Positions 11,874 through 24,013 of a stretch of 64,000 nt of DNA are shown here, piece by piece. The translations under genes were made by a program, and so were the position numbers. Below the pieces are notes generated by a model. The model was not told the origin of the DNA. It made no database searches and saw only the letters and a list, made by a program, of their open reading frames with translations. Positions within the stretch are counted from its first letter, which is position 1. The number at the start of each line of letters is the position of its first letter. Source of the DNA: Echria macrotheca (taxonomy: Eukaryota; Ascomycota; Sordariomycetes; Sordariales; Schizotheciaceae); NCBI GenBank assembly GCA_030411725.1, contig MU839827.1:2859027-2923026 (forward strand), read 5' to 3'.

Positions 11874-14800
11874 AGACGGCCCTTTCAGCTCTTCGCACAG
11901 TCCAGTCCCATCTCTTTTTGTGCTATTGCTTGTCATTGCACCCCCCACGCCCTCTCCCGCTCTGTTATGCGTTGATCGACTGCCACCAAGCCTCTAGCAA
12001 CGAGGCAGGAATCTGCGGTGTCAGTTGCGTGGTTTTCGATCTTGGGATAGACGTCGGATGTTCTCCCAAGTGGAGCCCCAGTCTGCAAATGAAGGAAGCC
12101 CGGGGGTTTTGCTGGGCGGACGCCCCCTTTCAGGGTGGTTCAGCGTGTGAGACGCTGACACGAAGCCGAGAGCCCTGTGTCTTGTTCTTGCTCCACGTTG
12201 ACATGCGCCCGGCGAGGCATGCAGGGTTTGTCGTTTGGTTGGAGGAAGCTTGTTATTTGGTCTCACGGAACCGTGTGCTTGTTGGAGATGCTTTTCCGGA
12301 GTCAAGTAAGGTCACGGTTGGGAATCTCATGAAGCACACCGGGGCTGACCTCAGGTCGCCCTAGCTGTGTGAGGACCACACTGGCTGATGATGTTTTAGT
12401 ACAGGGATCGGTGAAAGGCTAGGGAGAGGCAAAAACGGCGCAAATGGCGGTGTAGGCCACGAAGGCAGGTAATATGTCATCAGCTTCGGTATTTAACCAT
12501 AGAAATGGACGGGTTGTTCAAGGCTCTGTGTTGTTCCCAGCTGCCGCGTGGCATGTTCGATGTCCAGTGAAGCAGGTAGACTGTCTGTCCAGGGCCAGGT
12601 CAGGGGTGGATCAGACGGCGAGCGGAGGCGGGGCGGGTCCCAGGGGTAACACTCCGGGGTGGCCCCGTTGGATGCTCGGGCCCGCGCGGCTCTCTCCGGC
12701 GTCCACGGTCCCGTTGGCCAACAAGTGCCGACCGACCGACCGACCACCGACGACTCATGGCCGAGACCGACAAGGGGTTGTTGACTGATGAATCCAGCGG
12801 ACGATAAAACACGTCACGGGCTGCAGGACAAGTCACGGGACTTTTAGGCCCCCCGGGGAAAACCATCGCAGCCTGTTGCGTCAGCGAGCCTTTTTTCCAG
12901 CGGCAGCCTTGACCCGGAAAGAAAATCAAAGTCGTCGGCATGCATGCCCTCTGCGCGAACCCTCTCCGTCCAACCGCACAATCCCTGTCGCTGCGTCCCG
13001 CGCCTTTTCAATGCGTTGAATGCGGAGACGACGACTCTTCTCCAATCTAGGCCACCTCTCTCGATAAAACCATCCAAGAGGAGGACGGCTCCGATTTGGG
13101 CTTGACTCATTCCCGCACTGCATTCTGGGGGCAGCAGCAGCAGCAGCAGCAGCTGATGGTTGCTCAGACGCAACCCCATCTGGGCTTGGTTCCGCAGCCA
13201 TTGGGATTTGTGCCGCTGATATGGCGAATATGGCATGACATGCAGCCTCTCGCGCAGTTGCGACACTGTGGAGAGATGTGAAGCCATCTCGGCCAATCAA
13301 GCTGCATGCACTCAATCGACTCGAGACTCGGAACGTTCTGTTTCGTCTAAGGAAGGGACCAGCGGCTTCTGTGGGAGAATCCCGCCCAGCGCTCCCTCTC
13401 GTCCCGGCTGGACTGCCTTTAATAGAGGATCGGCCGGGAGGGTATAGATTCAGCTCCATTGGCCGTGGCTGCTTGGAGGATAGCGCGCGAGGCCAATGGG
13501 GTGAAGACGAAAATGAAGTCGAAACGCAACTGATTTATGTCCAGAAAGGTGTTTTGGAGTCGTCCCACGCGGAACGGAAAAGACCACGACACCCGCGACT
13601 CTTCTTGGGACCTGAGCGTCAATCAGTCTGTCGAGGAGGACACGATGCACATTGTTGAAAATATCCCGCATCGATCTTTCCCGTCTGCCGAGCAACTGGA
13701 AAAGGGGGTAAAGCGGCCAGACCTCACTCAGCTCACTGACACCAAGCAACACGGACACGGGTCAGTATCCAGGAATGCAGAACTGCTGCGTGATGTTGTA
13801 ATCCCGAAACGGGCTGCCATCGAGGTTCGCGGGGATCGTGGCCGATGACTCCCACGCTGGGTGCAACCAGGAAACGAGGGGAAGAATGCTCCAGAGAACC
13901 TGGCTTTGACTCTTTTCTAACTGACCGCCCTATGAAAAGCGACGGCCGGGTTCTGGGGCTGCATCCGGGCTCCAATGAACGTCGCCAGCCGCGAATGCGG
14001 GACCGAACAGGTGCGCTGGCGGCCTGCCTGCCTGCCGTTGCCTGGGAGTGGACTATCTGCCTCCAGGCGAGCCATCATTCGATGGCCGTCGATGCTTCCG
14101 CCGTCTTTTTCGGCGGAGCGTTTCGCAACACCAGTTCCGCGTCAGGTTGTGATGCCATCGACGATATCGCTCGATAATCGTGCAAAAACAAAAAAAATAT
14201 CCGGCTTCGCTCGCCCGTCCGTGGTAACACGGCCCCGGCATTCTCGGGTGCGTGCGAAAGGGAGGGCGCTCACACTTGGTCTTTGCCTCTGGATTGATAC
14301 CCAAAGGGAAGAGTCGGGCATGAAAACAGCGAGACCAAGGAGAGAACCGGAAAGTCAAGTGGTCGGCCGTCGTGCTTGGGTTTCCCCAATCCCGGCTCAG
14401 CTTCGCAGCGGAGTGGCTCGGCTGTGCCATGCTGGATCGTCTCTCCTTCTGCCCTCGTCTCGGAGGCTGTCGACCTTAGTAGGTAGTGGCCGTCGACCAG
14501 TCAGCTCTGCCTCTCTCGGCCGCCGGCTCCACAGACACGCAAGAGTACCACCCCAATTGAGGCCTTATCACCCAAACCTCAACCATACGTGTGCTCCCAA
14601 GTCGACGTACTTGCAAGCGACTTGCAGGCTTACTCGACTCGCCACAGGGCGACAGCGACCCAGTCGTCGAGAAAGCACCGTCATCAAGCGCCTCCAGCCC
14701 CGCGGCCAGCTTTGGTCAAGCTCGCTCGCTCGACGCCGCTCACTGCCACTTCTAGCTGCCAGGTGCGAACACCGCGGGCATCTGGCAGATCTCAAGAGGC

Positions 14801-15684
14801 TTGAGATCCGGTGAGGCTCTCGGTGTTCAAGGGAGATCCCATCTCCAGAGCTTTTCTACTTTTGTCCCGGCGATCGCCAACGCAGAGCAGTTGGCCCCCA
14901 CCAGGGTTAAGAAGAAGACTCCCAGTCAGGCCAACAACCGACTTACCCACCCAAACCACCATCGTCGCAAAGATTCAGGTCGCGGAGGCACACAACGGCA
15001 GGACGGCAGAATCTCGATGCAACTGGAAGAAAGAGGTGGTGTCAGCCCGTCACCCGGCCGCTGTTTGCTTTTGTCTTGCCGTTATCGATAGAATCATCCC
15101 GAGCACTCACCCCTCCTGGCGATACCCACCCCCCTGTCCCTGTCGGGCCCGCGACTGGCTGCCAGCGCCCGAACGGCAGCGACTTGCCCCAGGCGAGCCA
15201 GACTTGCCAGACAACCAGACACGGACAACCCAGCCAGGCTTCCCTGCCGCCTGCCTAGCTGTTCCTCCACTCGCAGCACATCCCCCGCAGTGAATAAAAC
15301 TCATCTCTGCCTGTCGCTCCTCCACTTCGTCCTATTTTATTACCAAGCCAGTCCATCTCGCTCTCAGCGACCTCCACAGCCGCCACCATCGCAGGTCGAC
15401 ACAGCCGTTCGAGATCGAGCCTCCCACTCTCGCCTGCTATTATTGGCATGCACTCTCCTCCATCGAAATACGCCATTGCCGGACCATCCCCACCCGCTTC
15501 TCGCTGTCGACCTTTTTGCCTGACGAAACCCGAAGCCCGGTTGCCATCTACCAAAACCCGCGACTGCGCTTCTCCTATAGTGGCCGCCTCAACACTGAGG
15601 CTCGATTGCCTCATTCGCATCACGGTGTCTGTTCACCGTTGAGTCGAATAGTCTCATTCCTGTCGCCTACTGCGCACGCCGGCA
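11874..15684. other. Long gene-poor region with pyrimidine-rich leader
   Basis: About 3.8 kb has no supportable coding gene. It holds the 3' end of the EEP gene and, from about 14.2 kb on, a C/T-rich stretch dense in Ser/Pro-like codons that is probably the promoter and long 5' UTR of the following gene. Open frames up to 279 codons (13975-14814) and 177 codons (12926-13459, minus) have random composition and no splice or family support. An in-frame stop just upstream of 15685 excludes a simple N-terminal extension of the next protein. Confidence 0.5.
13131..13153. repeat. (GCA)n microsatellite
   Basis: A perfect trinucleotide run of between seven and eight units lies in otherwise non-coding sequence. 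It creates short polyglutamine or polyalanine frames that have no other coding support. Confidence 0.9.
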
Positions 15685-17310
15685 ATGTCAGGAAGGATCC
15701 GTCGACCGACTCCTGCGTTCTGCGAGGACGCTGACGAGGCGGACAACATTATCGAGGGAACATTTCGGTGCGCAGCGTCATCAGTCGCCAGCCCGACGAA
15801 GGAAAAGCCCAATACCGGCAAGACAAGGAATAAGAGGAGGGACTCGACATCACCTCTGACGGATTCGGACTCGACCGAACTTGCGCGGGGAGATCATTTC
15901 AAAAAGTCAAGAGATAGGGAACATTCATCCAAGAACAAGGCCATCGTCCCCACTCCCGCCATGCGGCCTCCAGTCAAGCACGCGAGGACGACCTCGGGCA
16001 TCCCCAAGAAAGAGATGGAGGCGTCATATTATGGTGTTAGCCCGACACACACAACGACACCATCCTCCAGACCACGACCGCCACCACCAGCGAGCAACAA
16101 TCGGCCAGCGAGCTATTATGGAGGTAACCCAAACCGACCGCCGCTGGCCAATGCCCGTTTTTATGCCCAGCAACCAGCTGTACAGACTCCCACATCATTT
16201 CCGCCGCCTTCATGGGCCGGTCAAGTTGCGTCACCATTTCCACCGCCGCCGTCGCCGGGACCTGTGATATCACAGCAGCCGCAAGATTACTTCTCACGGC
16301 CCCTGGAAGACCGATTTTCCTCATCCCGACCACGGTCGTCGATGGGCATCCGAAATAACCAGAACCCAGTGCAGCCCGACTACGATGACGATCAATTGTA
16401 TGATACGACATTGACCCGACGGCCCTCGACAACCAGAAGAGACTCCAAGGCCAAGGAGGACCGCAGGGCAATGCCACCCCCGATGCGGAGGCCAGCGACG
16501 ACTCGGCCAACCACTCTGGCCTTCCGCCCGCCACCGTCCACTCCTGTTCCGGTCAGGCGCTCGTCGGTTTTTGACGAGGAGGATTTCAGGGGTGATCACC
16601 TTCTCTTCCAAGACATCTCTCCTCACCAGCCGTACGAGTATGGCGCGCCGCTTCAGCGTGCTCGGTCAAGAGGGCCAACCGTAGGTGCAACGTCCATCTA
16701 CGATGCCGGAGATTTCCGGACCGAAGTAGCGACAAGCCGCAACCGCCGGCATTCGTACTACGGCAACAAGTCAGCGTCCTCGGGCAGCGGCTATGAGGAT
16801 CAGCTCCGCCAAGCCACCATTTATCAGGAAGAGACGGGTGGGCCGGGGATACAACTGACGGCCGAGACACTTCGAAAAGCCGGCAGAAACGGCAGCAGCA
16901 GCCGATCGACTAGGAGCTCGGGCAGCCACGACGAGAGCGATTATCGGCGGTCGGCGACGACAAGGACCACGAGGTCGAGCAACGACGAAGATGTTACGAT
17001 CCGTGTGAAGGGCAACGCTACATTGAAAGTCGGCGGTGCCGAGATGAAATGCAGGGACGGAACGGAAATCAACATTGCTTCGCGGGTCATGCCGAACATC
17101 CGCACGGTTAGTGACTGGTCAAGGGAAGACTACGAAGAGCGCGAGCGCCGACCCCGGATCGAACGTCCACCCACTCGAACCCGTACGAACTCGCAGGCCG
17201 GCTCCTATGCACGCTCCATCCCCAAGTACGACCCACCAATAAGCTATTCGCCGTACTACTCGGGCATCCCATACCCGACATTTCCACAGACTGAGGAAGG
17301 GTACTTTTGA
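15685..17310 (+). CDS. Disordered Pro/Arg/Tyr-rich conserved-type protein
   Basis: A single frame of 541 residues begins at the first ATG after an in-frame TAG. The protein is mostly disordered, with SYYG motifs (near 112 and 141), poly-Pro tracts, and many Arg-Ser pairs that could be phosphorylated. The most ordered-looking part is near residues 434-475, with the hydrophobic pattern DVTIRVKGNATLKVGG followed by EINIAS. It reads like a short beta-sheet module and is the likely conserved core. The tail is Tyr/Pro-rich and ends at GYF. No membrane segment or signal peptide is seen. The family is not recognised and no function is proposed. A very long CT-rich leader precedes it, which would allow translational control. 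Confidence 0.75.
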   Translation: MSGRIRRPTPAFCEDADEADNIIEGTFRCAASSVASPTKEKPNTGKTRNKRRDSTSPLTDSDSTELARGDHFKKSRDREHSSKNKAIVPTPAMRPPVKHARTTSGIPKKEMEASYYGVSPTHTTTPSSRPRPPPPASNNRPASYYGGNPNRPPLANARFYAQQPAVQTPTSFPPPSWAGQVASPFPPPPSPGPVISQQPQDYFSRPLEDRFSSSRPRSSMGIRNNQNPVQPDYDDDQLYDTTLTRRPSTTRRDSKAKEDRRAMPPPMRRPATTRPTTLAFRPPPSTPVPVRRSSVFDEEDFRGDHLLFQDISPHQPYEYGAPLQRARSRGPTVGATSIYDAGDFRTEVATSRNRRHSYYGNKSASSGSGYEDQLRQATIYQEETGGPGIQLTAETLRKAGRNGSSSRSTRSSGSHDESDYRRSATTRTTRSSNDEDVTIRVKGNATLKVGGAEMKCRDGTEINIASRVMPNIRTVSDWSREDYEERERRPRIERPPTRTRTNSQAGSYARSIPKYDPPISYSPYYSGIPYPTFPQTEEGYF

Positions 17311-20300
17311 AGCGACCACTTGACGACCAAACACCACTCTTTTTACGACGATACGAAATAACAACGGATTCTGATGAGAAAGTCCGATGGCGATGATGTT
17401 GGAATTGGAATCTACGGCGTGCATACATCTTGTTTCCATCTCCTCAACGAGCGAGCGTTTGCTTTTTTTCTTTGTTTCTGTGAGACGATACCTTTCTGTG
17501 AGCCAGTTTGCAATACCCCAATTTGCATCGGCAGTTGATTTCCACTTATACCATTTCGCTTCTTGGCTCTTTTCTATCCTGTGCTACTAGCATGGCGGAC
17601 TCGATGCTGCTTCATAGCCTGGTGGCGGAAAAGTTCATACCCAAAACTGGCAAGGGGAAAACTCAGTGTCGACTGGTTTTAATATTTACACTTTTTTTTT
17701 CCTCCAGCGTTTCTTCTCTCGTCTGAATGGCTTCTGGGGAGGCGGCACTTTGTATAGGTTGGCATCAAGAATTGGATTTCTTTGATATGGGCTCTTTTGG
17801 CCTGCTGTCCCACTATGTTACCATTTTGTCCCGGGGCCAGATTGAAGCCCACCCCGCTGGGATCTACGCAACATGTCTTGTTTTTCTCGTTTGTGTTGTC
17901 GTCACCTATTGGCTGTGCCAAGCTGTTGCGGATATCTGTTTTTCCTTTGCACGGAAGTACCAGGACGCATTTGCAGTGGTGTAAAAGCAAAGCTAGAGAG
18001 AGAGAGAGTATGGAGTGGAAGACCAGGGGGGTGATGCTACCTTCTTCGCACGAGACTGCAGAGAGAGAAAAGTCAAGACTACCTACTGGAGGAAACGAGC
18101 AAAGGATTGGTTGGGGGGTTTGTATGGTGGTGGTGTCTAAAGATGGCCTTGGGGCTATTTGCTGTCTTGGTAGATAGACATCTTCTGCAAAATGGGTACC
18201 TTGTGTATATTCCGGCAAGTGATCGAGATCCGTCGTCGTCGTTGGGGAGATGGGAGATGTGTGATCTGTCCGGGTAATAATCCCATGTTTATGCCATGTT
18301 GATCGTCCTGGTGGTTTTGGGGTTTTGCTCCAACAACCGAGGATTTAAAACGATATGGTGGGCGGAATCACATCAATCACATACGTGTGACGGTATCATA
18401 CACGGAGATGGAGGTAATATTCGGATGGGGATGGGGTATAGTTAGTATATATCAAGCTTGGAGTGCGAGGGATGGATGGGATATGGATGGGGGTTGTGAT
18501 ACTGATACTGGGATGAAACGCGAGGTCAAGCTTGAATGGGTCTCGATCTCCGGGTTGAGTTTTTAACGGTCTCTATAGGACTTCTACGGAATATTGATCT
18601 GTGAGGGTTCACTGGTGGTGGTATGTTCACTACATGGGTGATGTTGGGTCTGGTAAGTAGGTAGTTTAGGTAGGTAGGGTGTGATGGATGCCTTGGGGTG
18701 GGTGGGTTTGATGGATGGGTGGGTGTTACATAGCAACCAAGGTACGGAGTACTGTAGTTATCGTACCTAACCCAGCCGAGGACACTTTTTCTTTCGTGTG
18801 TTGCCTATGTAACAGAAAACACTTCGCCGCTGGCATGCTTGGGTCAAAAAACTATTCTGGAAAATTTACGCCGCTCGGCTACTTTGGCAAACTACCTTAG
18901 TTAGAAACCAGGTTCGCTTGATATTTTAGACGTGGGGGCGGATCACAGCACTGTTTGTGTCGTCGGGTCTTGGGTTGCAGAAACTGGGGGCGGCCGAGGA
19001 TGGCAATCTACTCTCTTGAGTTACTCCTGGAGACGGACCCTGAACTTGATGGGAGGCAGGTTGTTCCAATACCAGTGCCGGTGGTGGTGCTGGTGCCAAC
19101 TGTCGTGATCAACACACCCAACACACCCAACACACAGCACGAGATCCTTTCCACGACATCCGATGAGCAGGAGGGGAGAGGGGGGCAAGGGGTTTCATGA
19201 CCCCGACGAAAAACCCGGTTGGTCGGCCCGCCGCTCGCCATGAACACATCAGCGGAGGTGGCAAATTGACCATTTTTGTTTCGGCGGACGAATGTAAAAC
19301 CACAGGCGGGAAATCGTACGTGGCGATCTTGCTTGCTAGTGCGCTGTTTGTACATGTAGGTGTTGGCGACTACTGAATTTTTTTTGGTCGTTCACGCCTC
19401 ACACACCTGCGGGATCGATAAGCGAGCCAATCTCTCTCTGCCTCCGGTATATCACGGTGTAGTAGTGGTGGTGGTGGCAGTAAGCGGGATCTGCCAGATG
19501 CGAAGGATTTGTGTGTAGCAAATTTTGATCAAGACCGTGGACTCGGCGGAGTTGACACTTGACAGTGAACAGCGAACTCCGGTGGAAGCCGACGACGTGA
19601 TGCGATGCCCGGGGCTCTCTGCTTGGCCTCTCTGACTGCTTGCTCCCTGCACCCGAGTGGTGGGATTGAGACAGGACCAATCTCCTGCGTCTCGTTGATT
19701 ACTCGGGCTAATTCACTGAGATGTCGTGTTACGTATTCCCTAGAGACAGGAGGTAGTTATTCCCTACTGTGTAGAGTGGACTGATGACCCGTACCGAACG
19801 GAGTGCTGCTCGGAACCGGGGTCCCTTACACGGGAGAGTTGATGAAGCGGGGCAACCGTGGCGGGGCTGTGTTGCCTGGCGGTTGCTATGGAGCCGCCAT
19901 TTGTTTACCGACGTCATTCGCTCCTGCCTTGTCACCTCTTTCCGTTCCGATGGAACACAACAGAGGAAAAGAGCGATGAAAAGATTGGAGGTTGGGAAAG
20001 TAAATTGGCGCATAGAAGGCATGATATATCATATACTTGAATGACCAATCAGAAATTTAATTCGATTTCGCTGGGGCAACAGCTTTCCAGAGCTTCCCAA
20101 CCCCCTGGACAACACACGAGCCACTATCCAGCCCCGCGGTTTCTGGGTTAACCACATCCAACAAAACATACATCCCGTTGCACTTTCTCTTCTCTGCTCA
20201 GCAATTGTGAGACGTCACGCAACATCCGAATCCGACCAATTCCCACAACACCGGGCTGATTGACTGTTGTTCGCAAAACATCACCGACAGCTTTGGCAAG

Positions 20301-20385
20301 CCCAATTTTCGGCTGGGCTGGTTAACCAGCTTTGCACCAGCCACGTCATTCCTCGACACATTCCACACCAAATCCGCAAACCATC
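17311..20385. other. Gene-poor region between two plus-strand genes
   Basis: About 3.1 kb without a supportable gene. It contains the 3' UTR of the preceding gene, a short (AG)n run near 17995-18008, several GGATGG/TAGGT-rich simple stretches (18.4-18.7 kb), an imperfect ACACACCCAAC repeat near 19115, and, toward 20.1-20.4 kb, a C/A-rich leader for the next gene. Small frames such as 17727-17984 contain a hydrophobic run but lack other support. Confidence 0.5.
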
Positions 20386-21735
20386 ATGGCACCGGCCATC
20401 ATCACCACCATCCTCAACTCGGCCTTGCGCGCCCGCGACACGCCTGCGACAGATCTCGGTGCCCTCGGACCCCTCACAGCGCACGCGGTGCTCGTGGCAC
20501 GCGACGACGCGAAACCCCCAGCCGATCCCAGCGCCGGCCTCATCCGGCCGCAGGATATCAACAATAATGCCGTGTTCGCCATCTTTGGCATTCTCGGGGC
20601 CGCCTTCGTCATCGTCGGCATCTGGTTCTTCTTCTGGGCTAAGAACGGCGGTTTCTACTTTAAAGAAAACGACTGGGAGGACTACAAGTCGACGGTACTA
20701 AGACGCAAGGGACCCAATGGCACCACGCTATCCGGCGCTACCGAGAGCACCGTCCTCGGCGGTGGCAGCGTCTACAAGGATGTCGACGACCACACGAACG
20801 AGGATGCGACTACCGTCATTAGCGCTACTACGGGCATTACCGGTATTACCGGAGGCGTCTCGGATTTTTCGGGGAGGGAGAAGCGTCGCAAGAAGAGAGA
20901 GCAGAAGGAGCGCGAGAAGGAACGTCGTCGCGAGGAGAAGGCACGCGAGAAGGAGGAGCGCAAGCACGGGAAGTCGCGCCGCAAGGTTGGTGCCGACGGT
21001 GTTTTGATCGACGAGGAGGCCGAGCATGATGCCAAGGAGCAGCTGCGCAACTATCGTCACGAGAAGCCAGCTCGCGTGGGTGGTATCAATAAGGAGAGTG
21101 ATGCGAGCGAGTGGGACGGATCAACCAACCCCAGCTGGTCCCACACCAGCGGGAGCGGTGTTGGCCAGCAGACGGAGACGGGCAGTACTGTGACTTCGGA
21201 ACTCATCAACAATCGTGAGCGGACACCCACTAGTACGCCTACCAAGCCGAAGAAAGCGGCCAGCGAAGATCGACCCAGCGAGCGAAGCGGCGGTATCCGA
21301 AAGGTTTACTCGACAGCCGACAAAAACGCATCCCGCGAAAACGAGCGCATCCGAGCTGAGGCGCGAAGACTGCAAGAGAAGGCGCGCGCATCTCAGCGTC
21401 GGGACTTTAGTTGGTCAAGGGCTGACGAGCACATGGCTCTGCGACGCATTGATGAGCAGACGGAGAGCGTGGTGAGCAGTTCGTACATGACCGAGTCGCG
21501 CGTTACGGAATCAGTTGCGCCAGAGTCGCGCATCCCCGGGAGCTGGGCTGAAAGTGATCTTGGGACGGGCAGCGACGCCGGCGGCACCAAGGTGTATAAG
21601 CATCCCGTGCATATTCCGGTGAGCAACGGCAGCGCGGTATCTTCGGAGGTTTCGTATGCCGAGGAGAAGCGGAAGAAGAGAGGCGGGGCGGGTGCTAGAC
21701 GGCACCGTGCTGGCGATGGAGATAGCGCTGTTTGA
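20386..21735 (+). CDS. Single-pass membrane protein with charged cytoplasmic tail
   Basis: A single frame of 449 residues starts at the ATG in a good context (ATCATGG). The frame stays open for 18 codons upstream but has no earlier ATG. Residues 1-60 form a short N-terminal region without a clear cleavable signal. Residues 62-84 (start NAVFAIFGILG) are a transmembrane helix ending in an aromatic belt (WFFFWAK). After a Gly/Thr-rich stretch, residues about 160-205 are almost entirely Lys, Arg and Glu and would form a long charged helix or coiled coil. The remainder is disordered with repeated ESRV/ESRI-type sites. It is probably a fungal-specific membrane protein with a cytosolic tail. The family and function are not recognised. 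Confidence 0.8.
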   Translation: MAPAIITTILNSALRARDTPATDLGALGPLTAHAVLVARDDAKPPADPSAGLIRPQDINNNAVFAIFGILGAAFVIVGIWFFFWAKNGGFYFKENDWEDYKSTVLRRKGPNGTTLSGATESTVLGGGSVYKDVDDHTNEDATTVISATTGITGITGGVSDFSGREKRRKKREQKEREKERRREEKAREKEERKHGKSRRKVGADGVLIDEEAEHDAKEQLRNYRHEKPARVGGINKESDASEWDGSTNPSWSHTSGSGVGQQTETGSTVTSELINNRERTPTSTPTKPKKAASEDRPSERSGGIRKVYSTADKNASRENERIRAEARRLQEKARASQRRDFSWSRADEHMALRRIDEQTESVVSSSYMTESRVTESVAPESRIPGSWAESDLGTGSDAGGTKVYKHPVHIPVSNGSAVSSEVSYAEEKRKKRGGAGARRHRAGDGDSAV

Positions 21736-22304
21736 GATGGCTGGCTATTGCATGCGGGATTTTAGATTGGAGGCATAAGCGTCACTTGGCTGGGAGATAT
21801 GAATGTTGGCTTTTGTACGTGATGATTGGCATGGATGGCGAGAAGTGTCGGGCGTTGTTTGGTGGATCGGTCTTGGTTGCACGGCTGTCATGTAGTATAC
21901 CTATCGGGCCTAGATGGGTCGAGTTGGTGGTAGCTCAGTAAATGGATGTTATGATACCTCTTTAATAGGATTCAGGTGCCCAGGGTAAGGTGTGAGATGG
22001 AGGTCTAGTTAATTAACGGTGTTTCGACAGTAGATTGAGACTTTTCAAATTTCTGCAATGACATAGTGTTGTTATTCTTGTTGTTCTTGTTGTTTTCAGC
22101 CTCTCATGCTGCAGCTAGTATCTCTTAAGCCTTGGTAAAAATGGTAAGGCGGTCTCCGGGTATATATCTGCAGCAGCACCCATCATTCGCTGTGAGTTTG
22201 TAATTTGTGGTGGGGACAAACTTCGGAGCTACTTCACCTCGTGTCTCCAACCTTTTGAACGTCATTTCAACTATCCCAAGGGTATCATCCACTAACTACC
22301 TACA
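21736..22304. promoter_or_regulatory. Intergenic region and promoter of the OXNAD1-like gene
   Basis: This contains the 3' UTR of the membrane-protein gene and the promoter of the next plus-strand gene, including a TATA-like element at 22161. Nothing else was recognised. Confidence 0.5.
22161..22167 (+). promoter_or_regulatory. TATA-like element
   Basis: TATATAT lies 138 nt upstream of the ATG of the oxidoreductase gene, a plausible distance for a fungal TATA box. It is a sequence match only. Confidence 0.4.
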
Positions 22305-23317
22305 ATGTCAAAAGAAAGCCACATCGAAAGAACGGCAAACGAGCCCAGGGATGCCGTACGTTTTGATCTCTCTCCTTTTTTCCCTTTCAAAACCAATCTC
22401 TCTCTCTCTCTCTCTATTTCTCTATTCATTACCTACCTTACCTACCCGCCGTTCTTCCACGACTACATGACTAACCCAACCCCAAGTCCCTCCACGAAAC
22501 AAAAATAACAACCATCAACACCTCCACAAATCCCACCATCCGCATCATCCGCCTCTCCTCTCACAATCCAATCCCCTTCCACCCAGGCCAATGGCTAGAC
22601 GTCTATCTCCCCCTAATCCCAAAACCAGGCGGCTTCACCATCACCTCCTCCCCTTTTTCCTCACCCCATCATCTCGAACTAGCCATCCAGAAATCACCCT
22701 CCAACCCCGCCGCGGCGTATTTCTTCCGTCCTGTTGAGGAGGTGCTAGGAAATAAAGTGCACGTCAGGGTGGGGGGGAGTTTTGTTTTTCCTCCTGGGGA
22801 TTTGGAAGGGAGGTATAAAAAGGTGGTCTTTGTGGCGGGCGGGGTGGGGGTTAACCCACTGGTGAGCATGTTATCTTTTATTTCTGAGTCGAGGAGTAGT
22901 AGTTCGGGTGAGATGGTGGTGCATTTTTTGTATTCTGTGAGGGCTGAGGGGATTGATGGGAGGATATTATTTCTGGATCGGATTGTTGGGATTTATGGAG
23001 GTGGATTAGTGAAGGGGCGGGTGGGGTTGTTTCTTACGGGGATGGGGACGGGGACGGGATCTGGAGGGGCGGAGGGGACGGGGATGGGGAGGGAAGAGGA
23101 GGGGGGTGAGGAGGTGGTGAGGTATCGGGATGTTGATATTCCCGTGCGGAGAAGGAGGATTACATTGGGAGATATCAAGGCCGTTTTGGGGGATGATATC
23201 GACGACGCGGTGGTTTACATCTGTGGCGTACCGACCATGACGGATGACTTTGTGGGTGGGCTGGTGGGTGAGCTTGGGATGGATCCGGGGAGGGTGTTGT
23301 TTGAGAAGTGGTGGTAA
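22305..23317 (+). CDS. OXNAD1: OXNAD1-like FAD/NAD(P)-binding oxidoreductase
   Basis: Two exons (22305-22355 and 22487-23317) are separated by a 131-nt GTACGT...AAG intron containing a CTAAC branch site and a (TC)n run. They give 293 residues. The protein matches the ferredoxin-reductase-type fold of oxidoreductase NAD-binding domain-containing protein 1: a flavin-domain segment FHPGQWLDVYLP, the flavin-contact GGFTITSSP, then the Gly-rich nucleotide site VAGGVGVNPL, a VYICGVP strand, and the typical C-terminal aromatic end FEKWW. An inserted Gly/Thr/Glu-rich loop near residues 200-228 is unusual and looks like slippage-derived low complexity. No strong targeting peptide is seen. The family's electron partner is not established. 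Base use switches from C-rich to G-rich in mid-gene. Confidence 0.88.
22397..22415. repeat. (TC)n microsatellite in intron 1 of the OXNAD1-like gene
   Basis: A run of about nine TC units lies within the only intron. It extends the polypyrimidine character of that intron and may contribute to its above-average length. Confidence 0.85.
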
Positions 23318-24013
23318 CTACCTACTTGAATATCATGATGACGAGTTCTCAGAGGGAAGTTTGGAGAGCACCGTGGACATCAAATTACGAAATCTCATCT
23401 AGAATACATGAACAAAATAAACATGACGAGAACCCCCTTGAAATGACTGAAAGTTTGTTTCTGCCAGCCTGCTCAGGGAAAGACGCATGTGATTAGGCCC
23501 TTGTAGTAAAAAGGACTGCGTCTGAGCTGATCCATTCTGCCCTCCTCAACCTGTATACAGGCCCTCTTGCACCGAAAACCAGAGGTAATTAGGATCGATG
23601 TATACCCTCTGGAAAGATTAACAGGCGTATCATCGATAAACCGAGGGAGAGGCAGGGATTTGAAAAGGCTTGGATCTCAACGGAATAAGATCCTACGTAC
23701 TAGGCAAGACCTCGCTTGAGATCTCTCCACCCTAATCAAGAAAGAAAACCCAGAGAGAAACGCCGCCCATGCCTTCGTTGGCATTAAATTATGCCTCGCA
23801 TATGACCTGGTATGCGTATTGGGGTATCTCATAGACGACGAAAGAGAAAGCCGTGACGTATAGGAGAGGAAGAAAGAGACACTTATGACCTATAACCATG
23901 CCTTAAGCGAGAGAAAATACGCCTTGCGCCTTATCTCTTATGCCTTGGGAGAAGGTTATCACGCGATAACCTGGCCGGAGAAAGGCGCAAACAGAAAGAA
24001 AGGCATATCGAAT
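23318..24013. other. Convergent intergenic region, no gene seen
   Basis: This lies between the stop codons of two convergent genes and should contain both 3' UTRs. The recurrent GCCTTGCGCC/GCCTTGGG-like words near 23.9 kb are short and irregular. No reading frame here is convincing. Confidence 0.45.

Noticed and set aside
11112..11948. 278-codon minus-strand frame opposite the EEP gene
   Set aside because: The plus strand has all catalytic motifs of the EEP family; the antisense product has no recognisable feature.
12926..13459. 177-codon minus frame with poly-Ala and a reverse poly-Gln frame at the (GCA)n run
   Set aside because: The homopolymer comes from the microsatellite; the flanks look random on both strands.
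13975..14814. 279-codon plus-strand frame in the gene-poor region
   Set aside because: Arg/Ser/Pro-rich random composition, no domain, no splice partners; likely an open frame in a GC-rich leader.
17727..17984. 85-codon frame with a hydrophobic segment
   Set aside because: No promoter, start context or conserved motif; probably within a 3' UTR.
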